A DNA stretch of 64,000 bases. Origin: Isoetes taiwanensis (taxonomy: Eukaryota; Streptophyta; Lycopodiopsida; Isoetales; Isoetaceae). Position 1 is the first letter of the stretch. The number at the start of each line of letters is the position of its first letter. Position numbers and translations under genes: made by a program. This document shows, piece after piece, positions 44,350 to 56,330 of the stretch. Location of the stretch: positions 2,418,001 to 2,482,000 of the forward strand of contig JAJEKV010000034.1 of NCBI GenBank assembly GCA_021234155.1. The letters run 5' to 3'. The notes below the pieces were generated by a model. It made no database searches. It saw nothing but the letters and a program-made list of their open reading frames with translations, and was not told the DNA's origin.

Positions 44350-46130
44350 ACTTAGTGGAAAGCGCATGCTACATAGAAGATGGCTTGCATTTGTGAAGCT
44401 TTAAAATCTATTCCATCAATCTGGCCTTTGTGATATACCATTTGAGGTCCCTCCAACAAAGGCCCAAGTAGGAATATGTTGCAGAGAACAGTCTTTGTAA
44501 TAAGACATGATCTAGAAATGTCACAACTTAATATACTTTCAAGTTTAGCTAATGTTTCATGCTCATTGGAAGGACAAAGATGGTTCATCCATAAGTGTTG
44601 AGTGTCCAGGGTTGATCCTGAAGTTGAGTTGTAGGACTTATGAGAGCATGAGTATTTCTGTTCAATAGAATAGTCCATATTGGTTCCTATTTTCCGTTTC
44701 TAATAGACACGGAAGTTAACTTGGGTGTGTTTTGTATTTATTTTGTTATGTTAGCTTTCCATGAGGAGTGGCTTGTATTTGATAAGGGTGAATGACGGGA
44801 ACGTTACGCATCTAGAGTTATTTAGGAAGATGTTTGCAGTAGGCAGTAGCTTGGAGGCATCATCACAATGTTTTGCCAATTATAAGCATACATAGATACA
44901 TCATATAGTAGACACATGATAGAAAAAATGTACCTAATCAATTACGTCGCCAAAATTTCTCTTCTCTATGATTTGGGCGTAGGTCTGGCGGAAAAAGGGG
45001 GATTCCAAATTTCTTTCCCTATGGTCTGAGGCGTTCTTGTTTTTTTGTGGCTCCTCTTCATGGTAGGAAATAGCAGGTGCTAGCTTCACGGGGGCTACTA
45101 AGAACAGCCCGATGGAGGCGGTTGGACGGCCTGGCTCTGCCGGAATCGGCCTGCTTGCTAAAATATTGCTTCTTCTTCTTGCTTCGTTTATTGCTTGATT
45201 TATTTATTATTTCAGTTCGGAGGCCTCTTCTTTATCGGTTGCATGCAGGAAGTTTTTCGATTTACATTCTTCCCTATTTCGGTTCTTCACCTCTTTCGGT
45301 TTCTTCCCTCTTTGCGGTCTTCACACCCCGGTTTTTCGATTGCACATGGATCGGGCCACGAAGCGAAGTCCTCATTCATAAAAGGCGAACCCCCGATTGA
45401 CTCTTAGAGCAAAGTCCTCATTCGCGACCCTCAAAGCTCTGCGAATCTCACATTTCCTTATGATTTCTGGCGGGGTTTGGCAACCTATGAAGCGTTTTTG
45501 TTTTAGCCGATGGAGAATGTGGTCTATGCTTACTTTGCATCCATTTTCGGTTGTAGGAAGCGAGAGAGCATTTGCCCTTCCTTCATTGGCGTTTGGATTT
45601 GCCACTGGCATGTGGATTTGCAGCTTCAAATAGATTGTGCTCTGTGAGATTTGTGGAGCTTCCAGCAGCGTGAGCACAGATTTCGGCAGATTCCGCCAGA
45701 TTGGCTGAAATATTTCCTTGGCTTGCCAATGGTGTTGGCATTCCCAGACGTATTTCTATGCCTGTATATGGCGTACAGGGAGCGTTCAGCTATACGGGGG
45801 TGTGAGGTGTAAAATGCCTTGCCCTTGATTTAGCATATTTTGAGGATTATGCCTTCATCCAATGGACAAGAAAAAACATTAACACATATAGGCATTAACA
45901 CATATAGGCATTTTACACAAATCAATTAACATCAAAATATAATTGATTGAAGTTAAATAGAACTAGATGGGAATGGTGCCTAGCATTGTTGGTCTCCCTC
46001 CATCCTAATCGGTCCCTCCATGAACTAAAAAAAAAAATCCCAGCCCTCCATGCTAATGATCATTGGCAATTCACAAAAATGTGGTTCGTACATGTGGCTA
46101 ATGGTTCGTACATGTGGCATTAGCCAGACG
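44350..46130. other. 3' flank of DCAF8-like and unassigned sequence
   Basis: 44349-44760 is probably 3' untranslated sequence. The GC-richer 45.0-45.8 kb part contains overlapping frames on both strands but no recognisable domain. A 17-base tandem repeat (CATTAACACATATAGG) lies at 45873-45911. Confidence 0.35.
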
Positions 46131-46133
46131 CAA

Positions 46134-46330
46134 GTGGCATCAGCTCCAAATTACAAGCAAAAGAACAGAAATAGCCACATGAACATTGAATATACAACAT
46201 AAGTATGTGCAGAATATAGAGACGTGAACAAGTGGCATCAGCCCCAGATTACAAGCAAAAAAACAGAAATAGCCAACCAAAACAACAATATGAACATTGA
46301 ACATACACCATAAGTATGTGCAGAATACAG
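46134..46330. repeat. Two tandem units of about 97 bp
   Basis: AGTGGCATCAGCTCC (46134) and AGTGGCATCAGCCCC (46231) start units sharing ATTACAAGCAAAA, AACAGAAATAGCCA and CATAAGTATGTGCAGAATA. Lies downstream of the HUH gene relic and may be part of the same element. Confidence 0.75.
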
Positions 46331-46708
46331 AAACGTGAACATCAAGTAATACACATGCCAATGACAATTGGCATTTACAGCCAAAACAGCAACGTCCAAA
46401 TGGAAGACAGACATGACAACTAGAAGTTCATATACATAGAACAAGGGATCTGCACGCCCAGCCAGTGAAACAAGATATTATGCTTGCATGGTGTTTGGAT
46501 GAGCAGCAGCTAGCTGCTGGAGCTGCCGCATCTTGGACACAAGCATCGCTCATATATGGTTTACTTCAGCCCTAAAGACTCTTCTGTCTTGCACTGGAAC
46601 AACTACATGGGGATCATCCATAGCACTCAGGGCCTCCTCCAGGATATCCACCGCATTGCTCAAGCTGACAGATAGGCTGTGCACCATCCTCCAAGTTTGT
46701 GTCTTCAT

Positions 46709-48572
46709 CTATTCAACATCGAAGTAAGCACCATCAATTGCAGCAGCACGCTCTTGAACATCATCCCTCTCCTCGGATTCTGCATCTAAGGGAATAAACA
46801 TAGAGAATGGAGGCAGAGGAGAGGCATCTATGTTAACCTTTGCTGGCTGGGCCTTCAACATGGGAGCCTGCAACGCAAAATTGAAGCAATCAGTCACATG
46901 AAATATAACAGCATAACGGGATCTTCAGAACTCGTACTATCCTATGTCAAAACCGTGGTCTATAATATCTAAAGGAATATAGTCTTCAAAGAGCAGCTGG
47001 TTGCCATGTATAGGAGGCATGAAAGCAGGCGTTTCCTCTCGATACTCTTCATCTCCTGGATAATCAACAATATCTACTGCATCTTCGTCTTTATTACCGA
47101 TGTTTTGCTTCCTCCTCCAGCATCGCATCAAGTCTATCTAATTCTGCACAAGCTAAGGCATCGTCCCAGTACCTATGGTGCCTTTTCCCCACTTTCTCTA
47201 CTGGCTCCTCCCCTGGTGGCAGCCCATAAATCACACAGTGCACATCCTTGATGGAGGCATGATGCGGATCCAAGGTTAGCCTCCAAGCTGCCTCTACTCT
47301 ATGATAACTGATTCGAGCGGAATTCCAAGGGAGAATCTAGGCACTGGAGAGGGTGAACTTTCCAGTTCGCAGCATTCGAGCGATTGTATAACATAGGCTG
47401 GGAGTTCTCTGCCGTCTCACATGATATAGCACAAAATGACTGGCCCGACCAAGCAAGTTCCTGTTATCCAGCACCACACAGTGCTTGATCTCGCCAGCTC
47501 CATACAAAGCGTAGAGATTCTTGCCACGCTGAAGTTGCTCAGGGGAGACCTCTTTCATATGATTTCTATAATGGAGTTTGCCTGCATCTTTTAAACAATA
47601 TCCGAGCATCCCCTCGAAGCAATGTATCCGAGCATCCCCTCGAAGCAATGCAAACGAGTATCCTTCAAGTCCTTGCACAGAATGACACCATCAGGTGGAC
47701 AGTGGTTCGTCCAGTCAAGAGCTTGCTTCAATCGGACATTGACAGCTGCAGGCGTGGTTGAAGGAACTCGAAACACATTGCAAGTGGAGATGATCAAGCT
47801 CAGAGCCACGCTCCACTGCCACCATGCCAGCCAAACAATCCGAATCTAAGAATTTGCAAGCTCTCAAATAGTGTTCTTCAAGTATGTCAAACCCCTTTAT
47901 TGTCACAGTCACGCTGACATCGAGCACGTTGCTTTTCCCATCCTTCTCTGAATTCTTCTTCATCTCCTTCTCTTTCTTCTGCATGCATTTCTTCTCCTCT
48001 TTCTGCCTCTTCACCTTCTCTCGTTCCTCCATCTTCTTCCTCTGTCTCCTCTCTTTCTACATCTGTTTCAACTTCTCCTCTTTTTGCAACTGTCTGCTCT
48101 TCTTATGCTCATCCCTTTCATTCTGTTCACGAATTACAACTCCAACATTCCTTCGTGGCCTGCCTCTCTTCCTTGTTGGCACAAAGCCCTCACAGACATT
48201 AGCCAGAATGCTCAGGTTGCACTGAGCACTCTTTGGTGGCAGCTCTAGCATCTCAGAAGGGACCTCCACAAAGCCGCTACGATGGAAAACCCGATGTGAA
48301 TCAAGGCTGAGGAAATTATTGGCAAGCAGCGGAGTCATGCTGCCCCTGGGCCTAGAAGCTTCAGCAGTGCTGCTCTCAGGAGGTCGACCCTCCTCATCCA
48401 CACACACATGCATGCCCTGACCAGACCTAACACCTCTAGCAAGTTTTTTCAGCATGCTGTTCGGCATGCTGCTCCACAAAAAACAGACAAGAACTATGGC
48501 TTTCGATCCATGCATCTTCAAGTAGAACCTGCCTCCAACAAAATCGGGGAATCCATGCCAAGCGTAGCCCAT
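46709..48572 (-). pseudogene. HUH (Rep-type, single Tyr) endonuclease gene, Replitron-like, broken
   Basis: Reads from MGYAWHGFPDFVGG. It has a Ser/Pro-rich start, an AT-hook (RKRGRPRR, 48151-48175) and a long charged coiled-coil-like helix. Then come Rep motifs: a TVTIKG strand (motif I-like), ERGSELDHLHLQ with the HUH pair HLH at 47784-47792, and GYCLKDAGK with the candidate catalytic Tyr near 47598. Beyond follow HYRNHMKEVSPEQLQRGKNL and a C-terminal region, WDDALACAELDRLDAML. A last exon (46709-46867) may follow. Breaks: TAG at 48057-48059, a frameshift just after the HLH motif, a 25-bp tandem duplication at 47600-47650, and TAG at 47337-47339. No helicase follows, unlike Helitrons. Assignment to Replitrons rests on this Y1 arrangement and recalled literature. 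Confidence 0.65.
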
Positions 48573-48599
48573 CGGGCAAATTCCTGCCAGGCAGGAGTC

Positions 48600-50730
48600 T
48601 ACTCCAGAATCCGGCCAGGCCTGAGGCCAAACGTCCTCTGTATGAGGACACTTGCAATTTCATTGCACCCAAATCCCGCCGTCAACAACAGACCATTGTC
48701 AAAAAAAAAAAAACAAATCCAACGGCCCTTACATTTTCAACCCCAAAAAAAAAAAAAAAAAAAAAAACTCTCAGTTTCATTCATTGGGAAACCTACATAT
48801 TTGCACTATTCTTATTGCATTTTTTTGGATCATTGGATCCAGGCATAGTTCCATGAATATGCCAAATGAAGGGTCGTGAAATTTATACATCATCCCCACG
48901 TATAAGTTTGCGCACTCCATACGTCTAAATACATATATATATACATGGTATACTTGAATCCATACACATGAGAAATGAATATATTACCATTGTGCATTCA
49001 CGAAAACACAGAATACAGATAAGAATAAATAAGAGTGAAGAACAGATAAGAAGAAATGAGAGTGAAGACGTGGCATTTACTGAGAACGTGACATAGCTCA
49101 AACAGAACTGCATTTTCACCAGAAATTGGAGTCTTCTTCTGAACCTCTTCTGAACCTCTGCAGAAAAAAACTGAGCTTGATACAGAGAAAAAGAGGAAGT
49201 CTTGAAGCACATTTGTAAAAAATAGTCAGAATCATTGAACCCAAAAGCAAAAGTGATCGCCCATCTGATTATTGTAAAGGAACAGAGCTCTTGGAAAAAG
49301 CTCGAGTGAAAATGGCTATGGCGGCATGGGCCAATTCGCACAAATCTAGAGGGGCACGACAAGGCATAAAGAATTTATTGCACCCAATAGCTCAAAACTA
49401 AAACCCTTTGTCTGCATCTGCCTTGCTCTGGTAAGCCGGGAGCTGCCACAAAGGCGGAAGCTTGGCAGGTGCCCTTCTCAGCTTAATTACCAGCTGTTCG
49501 TAGCTGTTGTTTCCCCTGCCTCGCCCCACCTCAGAAATAGATCCGGAAAACAGAAGCTATTGTTTCCCTCTGCATCCGGCTCCTCTGCTCCTCTGCTTCT
49601 CCCGCTTCCTCTGCTTCCTCTGCTTCTCCCGCTTCTTTACTTCTTCTTCTTCCTTGGTTTCTCAAATCCTCTCTCAAATCCCTGGTATCAGCCGGCCGCC
49701 ATGCTTGAACGGCAGCCGCCACGAGTTTGCAACTTCAAAACATTAAGCCAAGGTCCAATTTTTTCTACCAAAACCCTAACCCCTATTTTCCACCAAACCA
49801 TTAACAAAATCATAGTGACAGATAATTTGCCAACCTTATTCCATATTTTCTTTCCCTACTCACTCCCGTTTTTTTTTTCTCATTTTTCTTACATGTTTCC
49901 TTTTTTCCCTTTCCATCTTCCTTTTTCCTCGTGCCCTTTCTCCTTCTCTTTTTCCCTTTTCCTCGTGCCCTTTTCTAGGTTCCCTTTCCCATTTTCCCCT
50001 TTTTTTTTCTTTTTTTTTCTTTCCTTCCCTTTTCTTATGCCTTTTTGTCTTCTCTTGTCCCCACCATTTTCCCCTTTTCCCCTGCCCTTTTGCCATTCTC
50101 TCTTTCCTCCTCCCTTTTCCTTTTCCCCCTTTTTCCTTTAACCTTTTCCCTTAAGAGATCAAAGCATGACCAATTATGGTGGGAAGTCGTGCGATAAATC
50201 TCAGCCTTCAGATGCACCCAGGTGTAGTGCTTGATCAAATCCAAGACTTATGGTATAATATTATAATATAAGGTAAGATGGTTAGCTGGATCAATTGGAT
50301 CATAATATTCAAGTGAAAAATGTCATATTACACTGATGCATATGTTGATAGAATGAACAACTGGAGATCCAAACTTTACCTGACAGAGCTGGCAGTTTTA
50401 AAACAGTTTCAAGAATATGGATCGATGGGTCTTCTGTTAAATGGCTACCTTTTCATGATTAGCTATATTTAAATTGGTTCTGTCTGAAGTTGGCACATGT
50501 ATTCTCATGCAGGGTGCTGGATAGAGTCCCAAGGATTACTGCTTGTTCAATAGTTGTCCTTGTAGATATGGCTCCAACAACCTTTGCTTGCTCAATACCC
50601 GTCTCTGCAGAAGTTTCATGGAATGCATTTAAGGCTGCTCTCTAGGCTTAAAAGGCTTATCTTATCTAAGATAAGGAAGATCTGATAGAAAAGCTAGCAT
50701 GCTGACAAGAGAAATTTTTATTGAAGCTTT
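48600..50730. other. Intergenic, homopolymer-rich
   Basis: Poly-A runs at 48701-48713 and 48746-48767; a CTTCTC-rich stretch at 49575-49680; otherwise short frames that are antisense or compositional. No gene supported. Confidence 0.4.
49850..50150 (+). repeat. 300-bp polypyrimidine tract
   Basis: Almost pure C/T on the plus strand (TTTTCCC, CCTTTTC). It produces long Lys/Arg/Glu frames on the minus strand that are compositional artefacts. Such tracts can form triplex DNA. Confidence 0.85.
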
Positions 50731-50739
50731 ATTCAACAC

Positions 50740-51015
50740 AAAGCATATTAAGCTTTGGTTTTTACTATGAAAGAGTTGATCCAAACCTCCACATGGTAGG
50801 TATTCATAAATCACAAACTTAGTTGAAGATGAATTGCAATACGCTAGCCAGATTCTTATGCTTGATATCACCTAAGTCTCTCAAGCCATTTTTTCCTATC
50901 TTTTTAATTGCAAATCTACTCTTTTCATATGTATACCATACCAAATCCACAAGATCCTATGATATCCCTGGTATCAAGCATTTTGAACTTCCTTACAATA
51001 TCTGCTACTGAAATG
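50740..51015 (-). pseudogene. LRR receptor-like kinase fragment (kinase N-lobe)
   Basis: On the minus strand, MLDTRDIIGSCGFGMVY is the glycine loop of a kinase with one Gly changed to Cys. After stops and frameshifts, LAYCNSSSTKFVIYEYLPCG is the hinge region (YCNS...IYEYLPGG type, FEI/ERECTA-like receptor kinases). No Lys-Glu-His-Asp core remains. Confidence 0.65.
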
Positions 51016-51861
51016 GCATGTCTCCATGAAATAAATAAGTTTAGAATCTGCAGGTTTCAAAGAAGATTTTCAATTTTTAGCACGTTTTGAAACAAAGAAA
51101 ACTGATTCATTTCTAGAATGTGATCTATTTGTGCTTGGTCTGCATTCTACATGGATTGGATTTCCACGAACTCTGGCAGAGTAGAAAGCCCGAGATATCA
51201 ATGCTACACGTAGCGTTACATAGCAACGCACAACAAGATGTAAAAGTGGCATGAATTATTCCAAGTTTTTGCATGAGCAGGGAACATGTCATACATACTC
51301 TACCAAGATGGACTACAATTCAAAATCTAAAGGGAGCGTATATCTTAAGGCATGCTGGAAGAAGAACTACTGTCTAAGAAATGTTGCATATAGACACCAT
51401 TGAACTTACTACACGTTGGAAAATGAAGCAATTTAAAAAATATTTGCAGAGAAACACAGTTTCAAGTTAGAATGCGAATTTAAATGTGTCTGTTTTGACA
51501 GCTTGTTGTTGTGTTAGCGTAACCCTGTAAATGAGAATTATCATGACAGACTTGAGGCAAAATGAATTAGTATGTGGTAAAAAAAAAGTTTGGGTTTTTT
51601 TTTTCTCGGCAGTTTCCCATCGGGATAAATTCAGCTTGGTGGATAAAACACAGTATGTGGTGATTGGCTCCGGATGTTTTTGGGACGCTTAAGGAAATTT
51701 TGATAAGAAAGGAAACACGTTCAAATTCAAAAAAAAACTTTCCTCGCCACAAACAACGATCCAATTCTATCTGCAATTTGAATGGAGAGAGGGAAAAAAG
51801 GGACAGGGATATACGGGTTATAAAAGGAAAACATGGGTGATTTGTTGCAGAAGCTTTTGGA
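51016..51861. other. Upstream region of the DUF1635 gene
   Basis: AT-rich without recognised coding sequence. The 100 bases before the ATG at 51862 are presumably promoter and leader. Confidence 0.35.
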
Positions 51862-52545
51862 ATGGAGCAGCTGAGGAGGATGCTCTACGGCACGGCTATG
51901 GAGCTTGAGAGCGCGAAGGCGGCAGCAAAGGCAGAGGCCGAGCTGCATGCGAAAATACAAAGGGATTTAGAAGGGCTGCTTCATTCGGCCAGGAGAGAAA
52001 GGGACGAATTAAAGGAGCAGCTTTTACAGTTATTACAGCACAGGTGCAATCCGCCTTCGGTTTTGCCTCTCAAATCCGCCCAAATGGAGCATTTTCTGTA
52101 CCACGCCCAAGAATGCGACCCTTTTGCAGAAGAGGATTCGGTGTCCAACATGCCTTCAATTTTGCCTCAAAAATCTGAGCAAATGGAGCAGCACCAGTCC
52201 CATGAATGCGGTCCTTTTGCAGAGGAGGATTCAGTGTCCATGCCTGGTAGTTTAAAATCCGGTGCATCTGCCATTAATGATTCTATGCCCAGCAATTGCC
52301 CAGGGTTTTTGGACATGGGTTGTAATTATTCTGAGAATCTGCCAGAAAAAGGCAAGCTTTTGCAGGCTGTTATGGAATCTGGTCCTCTGCTCCAAACCCT
52401 GCTTACTGCAGCGCCTTTGCCCAAATGGACGCACCCTCCTCCTTCCCTTCACCATTTTGATATCCCTCAATTTTCTGCCTCTTTCTCCATTCCTCCAAAT
52501 CTATCATTCTTCTCTAACTTTGCTCACCACCATTTTATTTTTTAA
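51862..52545 (+). CDS. DUF1635-family protein
   Basis: Uninterrupted 227-codon frame. Residues 1-55 form a charged coiled coil (MEQLRRMLYGTAMELESAKA, ERDELKEQLLQLL). A mid-section repeats an acidic QECDPFAEEDSVS / HECGPFAEEDSVS phrase. The family hallmark GKLLQAVMESGPLLQTLL followed by APLPKWTHPPPSL is at about residues 165-195, then a hydrophobic Phe-rich tail. This matches plant DUF1635 proteins in order and length; their function is not established. Single exon, start chosen as the first ATG before the coiled coil. Probably functional. Confidence 0.8.
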   Translation: MEQLRRMLYGTAMELESAKAAAKAEAELHAKIQRDLEGLLHSARRERDELKEQLLQLLQHRCNPPSVLPLKSAQMEHFLYHAQECDPFAEEDSVSNMPSILPQKSEQMEQHQSHECGPFAEEDSVSMPGSLKSGASAINDSMPSNCPGFLDMGCNYSENLPEKGKLLQAVMESGPLLQTLLTAAPLPKWTHPPPSLHHFDIPQFSASFSIPPNLSFFSNFAHHHFIF

Positions 52546-53018
52546 CCTTTTCTTTCTTGTCTGTACCATTTATGATCAATTGATTGATCTCATTTTCGGA
52601 TATATGAAGAAAATGCTTCCATCATCCATTAAATGTTGTATTATATGTGGTATGCGGTTCTGTTATTAAGGTTTTACTGTCACCAAAAAGCTTGAACATT
52701 ACAACACGATATCTACCACTTTGGTTCCCATTTGGTTCCCATTTGAGGGACGTCCTAAACTTGTAGAGTAAAATGTATTCTCATAAACTTAATACAGTAA
52801 AATGTATTCTTACTTTGAGATAATTTTCCTGATAGGCTTTACAGCATTTTCATTCCAAAAACTCAACACCAAAATGAACCGATTCAGGAAAATATCAAAA
52901 GGCAAAGACGAAGTTAATTGACAATGATATATTGTTGGTAAAAAATGTTTACATGGTGTAAGGGGATGAACAACGAAGGAAATGGATGTACAGAGGAATG
53001 GGTGGAAGAATTATTTAA
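52546..53018. other. Intergenic between two convergent genes
   Basis: 3' flanks of the DUF1635 gene and of the minus-strand basic protein gene. A short duplication, GTAAAATGTATTCT, occurs at about 52769 and 52798. Confidence 0.4.
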
Positions 53019-53277
53019 TCATTGGCGGGAGGTGGTGGTGGCCTCGGCGTGCTTACGGTGTTTTCTTCGGCGTCTGCGGCCGGCCTGCAATTGAATTGAA
53101 TTGAATGGAGTTGAATTGAGTTTAAATTTGCATTGAGTTGAATTGAATTGAATTGAATTGAATTGAACTGAATTAAATTGAACTGAATTGGAGAGATGAA
53201 TATACCTTACGGCCGCCGCGGCGCCGCTTGCGCCTCTGGACGATGGGCTGAGGAGCACTTCTGGTTGGGCGAACCAT
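53019..53277 (-). CDS. 45-residue Arg-rich basic protein, two exons
   Basis: Exon 1 (53277-53206) encodes MVRPTRSAPQPIVQRRKRRR then GGRK and ends in AAG|GTATAT. Exon 2 (53084-53019), after CAATTGCAG, encodes AGRRRRRKHRKHAEATTTSR then Q and a stop. Both exons are strikingly GC-rich and in phase 0, and the intron is made largely of TTGAA repeats. The upstream region has five ACGT-core promoter elements, which supports real transcription. I do not recognise the protein; the Arg clusters could be nuclear or nucleolar targeting or RNA binding. Confidence 0.5.
53085..53192. repeat. AATTG/TTGAA pentanucleotide repeat inside an intron
   Basis: About twenty imperfect AATTG units (GAATT, GAACT variants) fill most of the 121-nt intron of the small basic protein gene and abut its branch and acceptor region. 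A similar short tract is at 34409-34450. Confidence 0.9.
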
Positions 53278-53368
53278 TCTTCTTCAGCAAATGTGGTGCG
53301 GATTGCTCTCTCAAATCCGACTCTTAAAAGACCCCTCCACCACCCGTCGTGACCCCTCGCTTTTCGTC

Positions 53369-53480
53369 CACGTCATCGATCCTCACTCAAAACTGCCCAC
53401 GTCATCAATCCGCACCTCCTCGCCCCACGTCAGCACGCTCACCCTTCTGCCACGTGGCTCTTTCTTTCTTCTGCCACGTG
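53369..53480 (-). promoter_or_regulatory. Cluster of five ACGT elements
   Basis: CACGTCA at 53369, 53398 and 53426 and G-boxes CACGTG at 53451 and 53475 lie 90-200 bases upstream of the ATG at 53277. In plants such sites bind bZIP/bHLH factors (light, ABA, stress). Density is far above chance. Confidence 0.75.
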
Positions 53481-53519
53481 GCTGGCCCCGATGTGCTTTC
53501 TTTTTCCTACCGTATCATC

Positions 53520-54450
53520 CACAATGCCAATATGTTTGAAAAATTCTTATGCACTGTAACATGTAACAGAACTATGTGAGTTTCTACAAGTTTCAGCACA
53601 CCATGGCTCTCATCTATGTCAATGCATGTACCAATAACGCCATGCTTTTGCTTTTGCATGATCTATGGTTAGTACATCGCTTCCTCTTTGGTAAGGAGTA
53701 AGTCTCTCTGACATATTCATATATGAAGTGCAGTATTGACCTTCAAGTTTGCAGCTTTATATCTTGATGATATATTGCTAATTTCTAGCATCGCACCTAG
53801 ATGGGTGGCATTCGTCACTCAGTGATACCATAAAGATCAAATTTGAAGATTTCTTAAGAATAAAATAGAATACATACCATTCTATTACAAATAGGAGATG
53901 GTAGAAATATTCTACATAATACAATTTCCTGAGAAGAATGATACATTTGTTCAATAGTTTTTTGACAAATGGGGATAGAACCATCAACAGATATGGGAAA
54001 ATGTTGAAAGGCATAGCATCTAGATTTTCGATGCAATTGTTCATTCACTTCTTTGATGCTGATTCATTGAAGCTAATTGTCCACTCTAAGGTTGAAAGTC
54101 ACCGCTCTATGCACAAAATTGTACCACTTAAAGAGATGCCAAAAATTATGTGTACACCGTTAAACAATCTTTAGCAAAATCAAGAAATCAGGGGGGCTGC
54201 CAGAAGATTCGCTTATAAAATGGGAATGAGTTTAGGTAACATACCCAGATACAAACACAGATTGGGAAATTGAACTTTCATAAACATCTCTGATTTCAAT
54301 GCAACAAGATAGTCATATTTACGTGGAAAATTACATAGTACATACAAAATGCAAAAGAAACTCTACTACCCCTCCAATCTTTAGGTCTTTAAAATACAAA
54401 ACCATGACGGGAGAAAGAAATTTACCAGAATTTTAAAGTGATATAAACGA
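53520..54450. other. No gene recognised
   Basis: AT-rich, with only short frames on both strands and no domain. May contain intron remnants of the topoisomerase relic. Confidence 0.35.
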
Positions 54451-54456
54451 AATGCT

Positions 54457-55377
54457 TCAAGAGCTTCCTCTTTTACGTCCAAGTCTACTACAATCGGTGT
54501 TCTTCAACCGATATGTTATCCTCTTTCTGAGTTCTTTCAGTAACTTCCTTTTTTCTTGATACCTTTTTCCTCCCATTTGTTTAGCAGTTGACCCTTTAAG
54601 TAAATCAACTGTCTTTTCCAGTGTCAGATCCTCTAATCTTCTACCAACATCTAAAGAAACCAATGTCATGCGACGCCTAATGCAACATTCATGTTGACCA
54701 TTGCTCACCAGACTGAGACGCCATCTTTCAGATGCTTCCCCAAAGGATACTTTAACAAGCTCAATGCAGTGTCTAAGTCGATATCTTCATAGTTGATGTT
54801 CTTTGGTATAGTAGTTCTTCGAGGCTTATGTTTGGTTGTTGCTTTAACTATAAGTAAAGACCAACTGATCATACCTTTGCAGAGATCTGAAGGCCTGTTT
54901 TTGGATCAAGACCAAAAAGTCTATCTTGCTTCAGAAACTTGCAAGAACATCCTATACCGACTAAGCTTTAAGGTTAGCTTCCCCTGGCTGCAACTAGGAC
55001 ATGTTCATGCAGCTGCACCAAGTCCATTGAAGAACTTATCAGAGAAAAACTCGCAAGCATCTGCCTCACCTTTTCCAGAGTGATCTTCCACTCAAGATGA
55101 CCTGCCGATATTTCACAAGCTGCTCCTCCATCTTAGCAGTAAATCCATAGACAATAAGATCTGGGAAATACGGAGACAGAACTGCAGTTACCATGTGGCC
55201 AATTATCTTTGCAAAAATCCTCTGCTTTTCAGAACTCATATACTCCCTTGCTTGCAAAGTTCTAGCAATGGATGCATATGTAGAAGGACGCCCTATCCCA
55301 AGATTTTCTAGCTTCTTCAGTAGACTTTCTTCTGTATGGCGAGGAGAAGGTTCTATAAGATGCTGCTTAGGTTTCAC
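54457..55377 (-). pseudogene. Bacterial-type DNA topoisomerase IA relic
   Basis: The minus strand at 55377-55066 encodes PRHTEESLLKKLENLGIGRP and STYASIARTLQAREYM, then FPDLIVYGFTAKMEEQLVKY, matching the type IA topoisomerase core. At 54708-54457 a C-terminal piece reads LDVGRRLEDLTLEKTVDLLK and a basic tail. Between them are stops and unrelated frames, and the N-terminal Toprim domain and the catalytic Tyr region are missing. In plants the full gene serves organelle genomes. Confidence 0.7.
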
Positions 55378-55499
55378 TCTGTTAACAAGAGCAATTGACC
55401 TGCCTCAAAGGATCACAACTTGTTTGCGCTATCCAAAGCATCCTTATCAAGAAGTACAGTCTTATAACCTAAAAAAGATATAGTTGAGCCTGTTGCACA

Positions 55500-55800
55500 A
55501 GCTTAACAATATCGCTCCAATCTGCAAGCTTCATTGCAACATTATTAAGCATAGCTTGCTGCATCTGACACTGCATTCATTTGCCCTCTGCCAGTCTTCT
55601 TAAATATATGCATGCTACTAAGACACTAACAAAGGTAATAGCAGTGCTTTTTATTCCCTCAAACAGCATTGTCTCAAAAAAAGAAAGAGCCTCTTTGGCA
55701 AGGCCAGTTTGCACGCTTGCAACGAATGGAACAAATGCAAAATCTTCTTTAGGTCTAACAGAATCAGACCTAGCGGCCAAACCACGTAGGACCATAGCTA
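55500..55800 (-). pseudogene. PPR protein fragment
   Basis: The frame contains FVPFVASVQTGLAKEALSFF, then MLFEGIKSTAITFVSVLVAC, a single PPR-like repeat pair, ending in EGK. No start, no further repeats. Confidence 0.6.
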
Positions 55801-55809
55801 GCCAACATT

Positions 55810-56330
55810 GATGTAATTTTCACCCAGATATTTGCCAATGGTTTTGGACTTTGCGGAAGATGCTACAACCACCACTACATCCTTATTAACAATATCCTTC
55901 ACTCCTTCATTTGGTAAATTTGCTTGCCTCCTGATGGCTTGTGAATTTCTTTCTTGCTCTCGTCTTTACAAGATTCATTTCTTTGGAATCAAAAGCAGAC
56001 GAAGAAAAACAGATAACCCTCCTACACTACTTTGAATCAAACCACCACATGAGAATGCGGATTGTGAATTAACCAACCAGACTTACCACAGGCAATTCTG
56101 TCCTGATCAGAATTTCATGAGTTCGTTTACGGACAAGCCTGGGCTTAGCATCCAATCTACTCCATCTCTCATAGCTTTCCAGGCAACGTAAAGTTGGGTG
56201 CTCATACGTGGCATTTATTCTAAATGGGAAAGTTGCCTAAAAAACAATAGAATGAATCGTAAAAACATTAGAATGAACAGTAAATAAAGCAGAATGAATA
56301 GTAAAAAAATACGTAAAAACAGGGTGGACG
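55810..56330. other. Intergenic
   Basis: No coding sequence recognised; GAATGAACAGTAAA-like short repeats near 56245-56310. Confidence 0.4.

Noticed and set aside
46709-48572. Integrated plant single-stranded DNA virus as an explanation of the HUH gene
   Set aside because: No capsid gene, no SF3 helicase Walker motifs and a long AT-hook/coiled-coil N-terminus; a transposon-type HUH protein fits better, though a CRESS-related origin cannot be excluded.
48408-48848. 146-codon plus-strand frame
   Set aside because: Antisense to the HUH gene N-terminus and running into poly-A; composition has no protein character.
49860-50244. Lys/Arg/Glu-rich minus-strand frames resembling a nuclear basic protein
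   Set aside because: The plus strand is a polypyrimidine tract; any purine-only strand encodes such residues. No introns, motif or start context.
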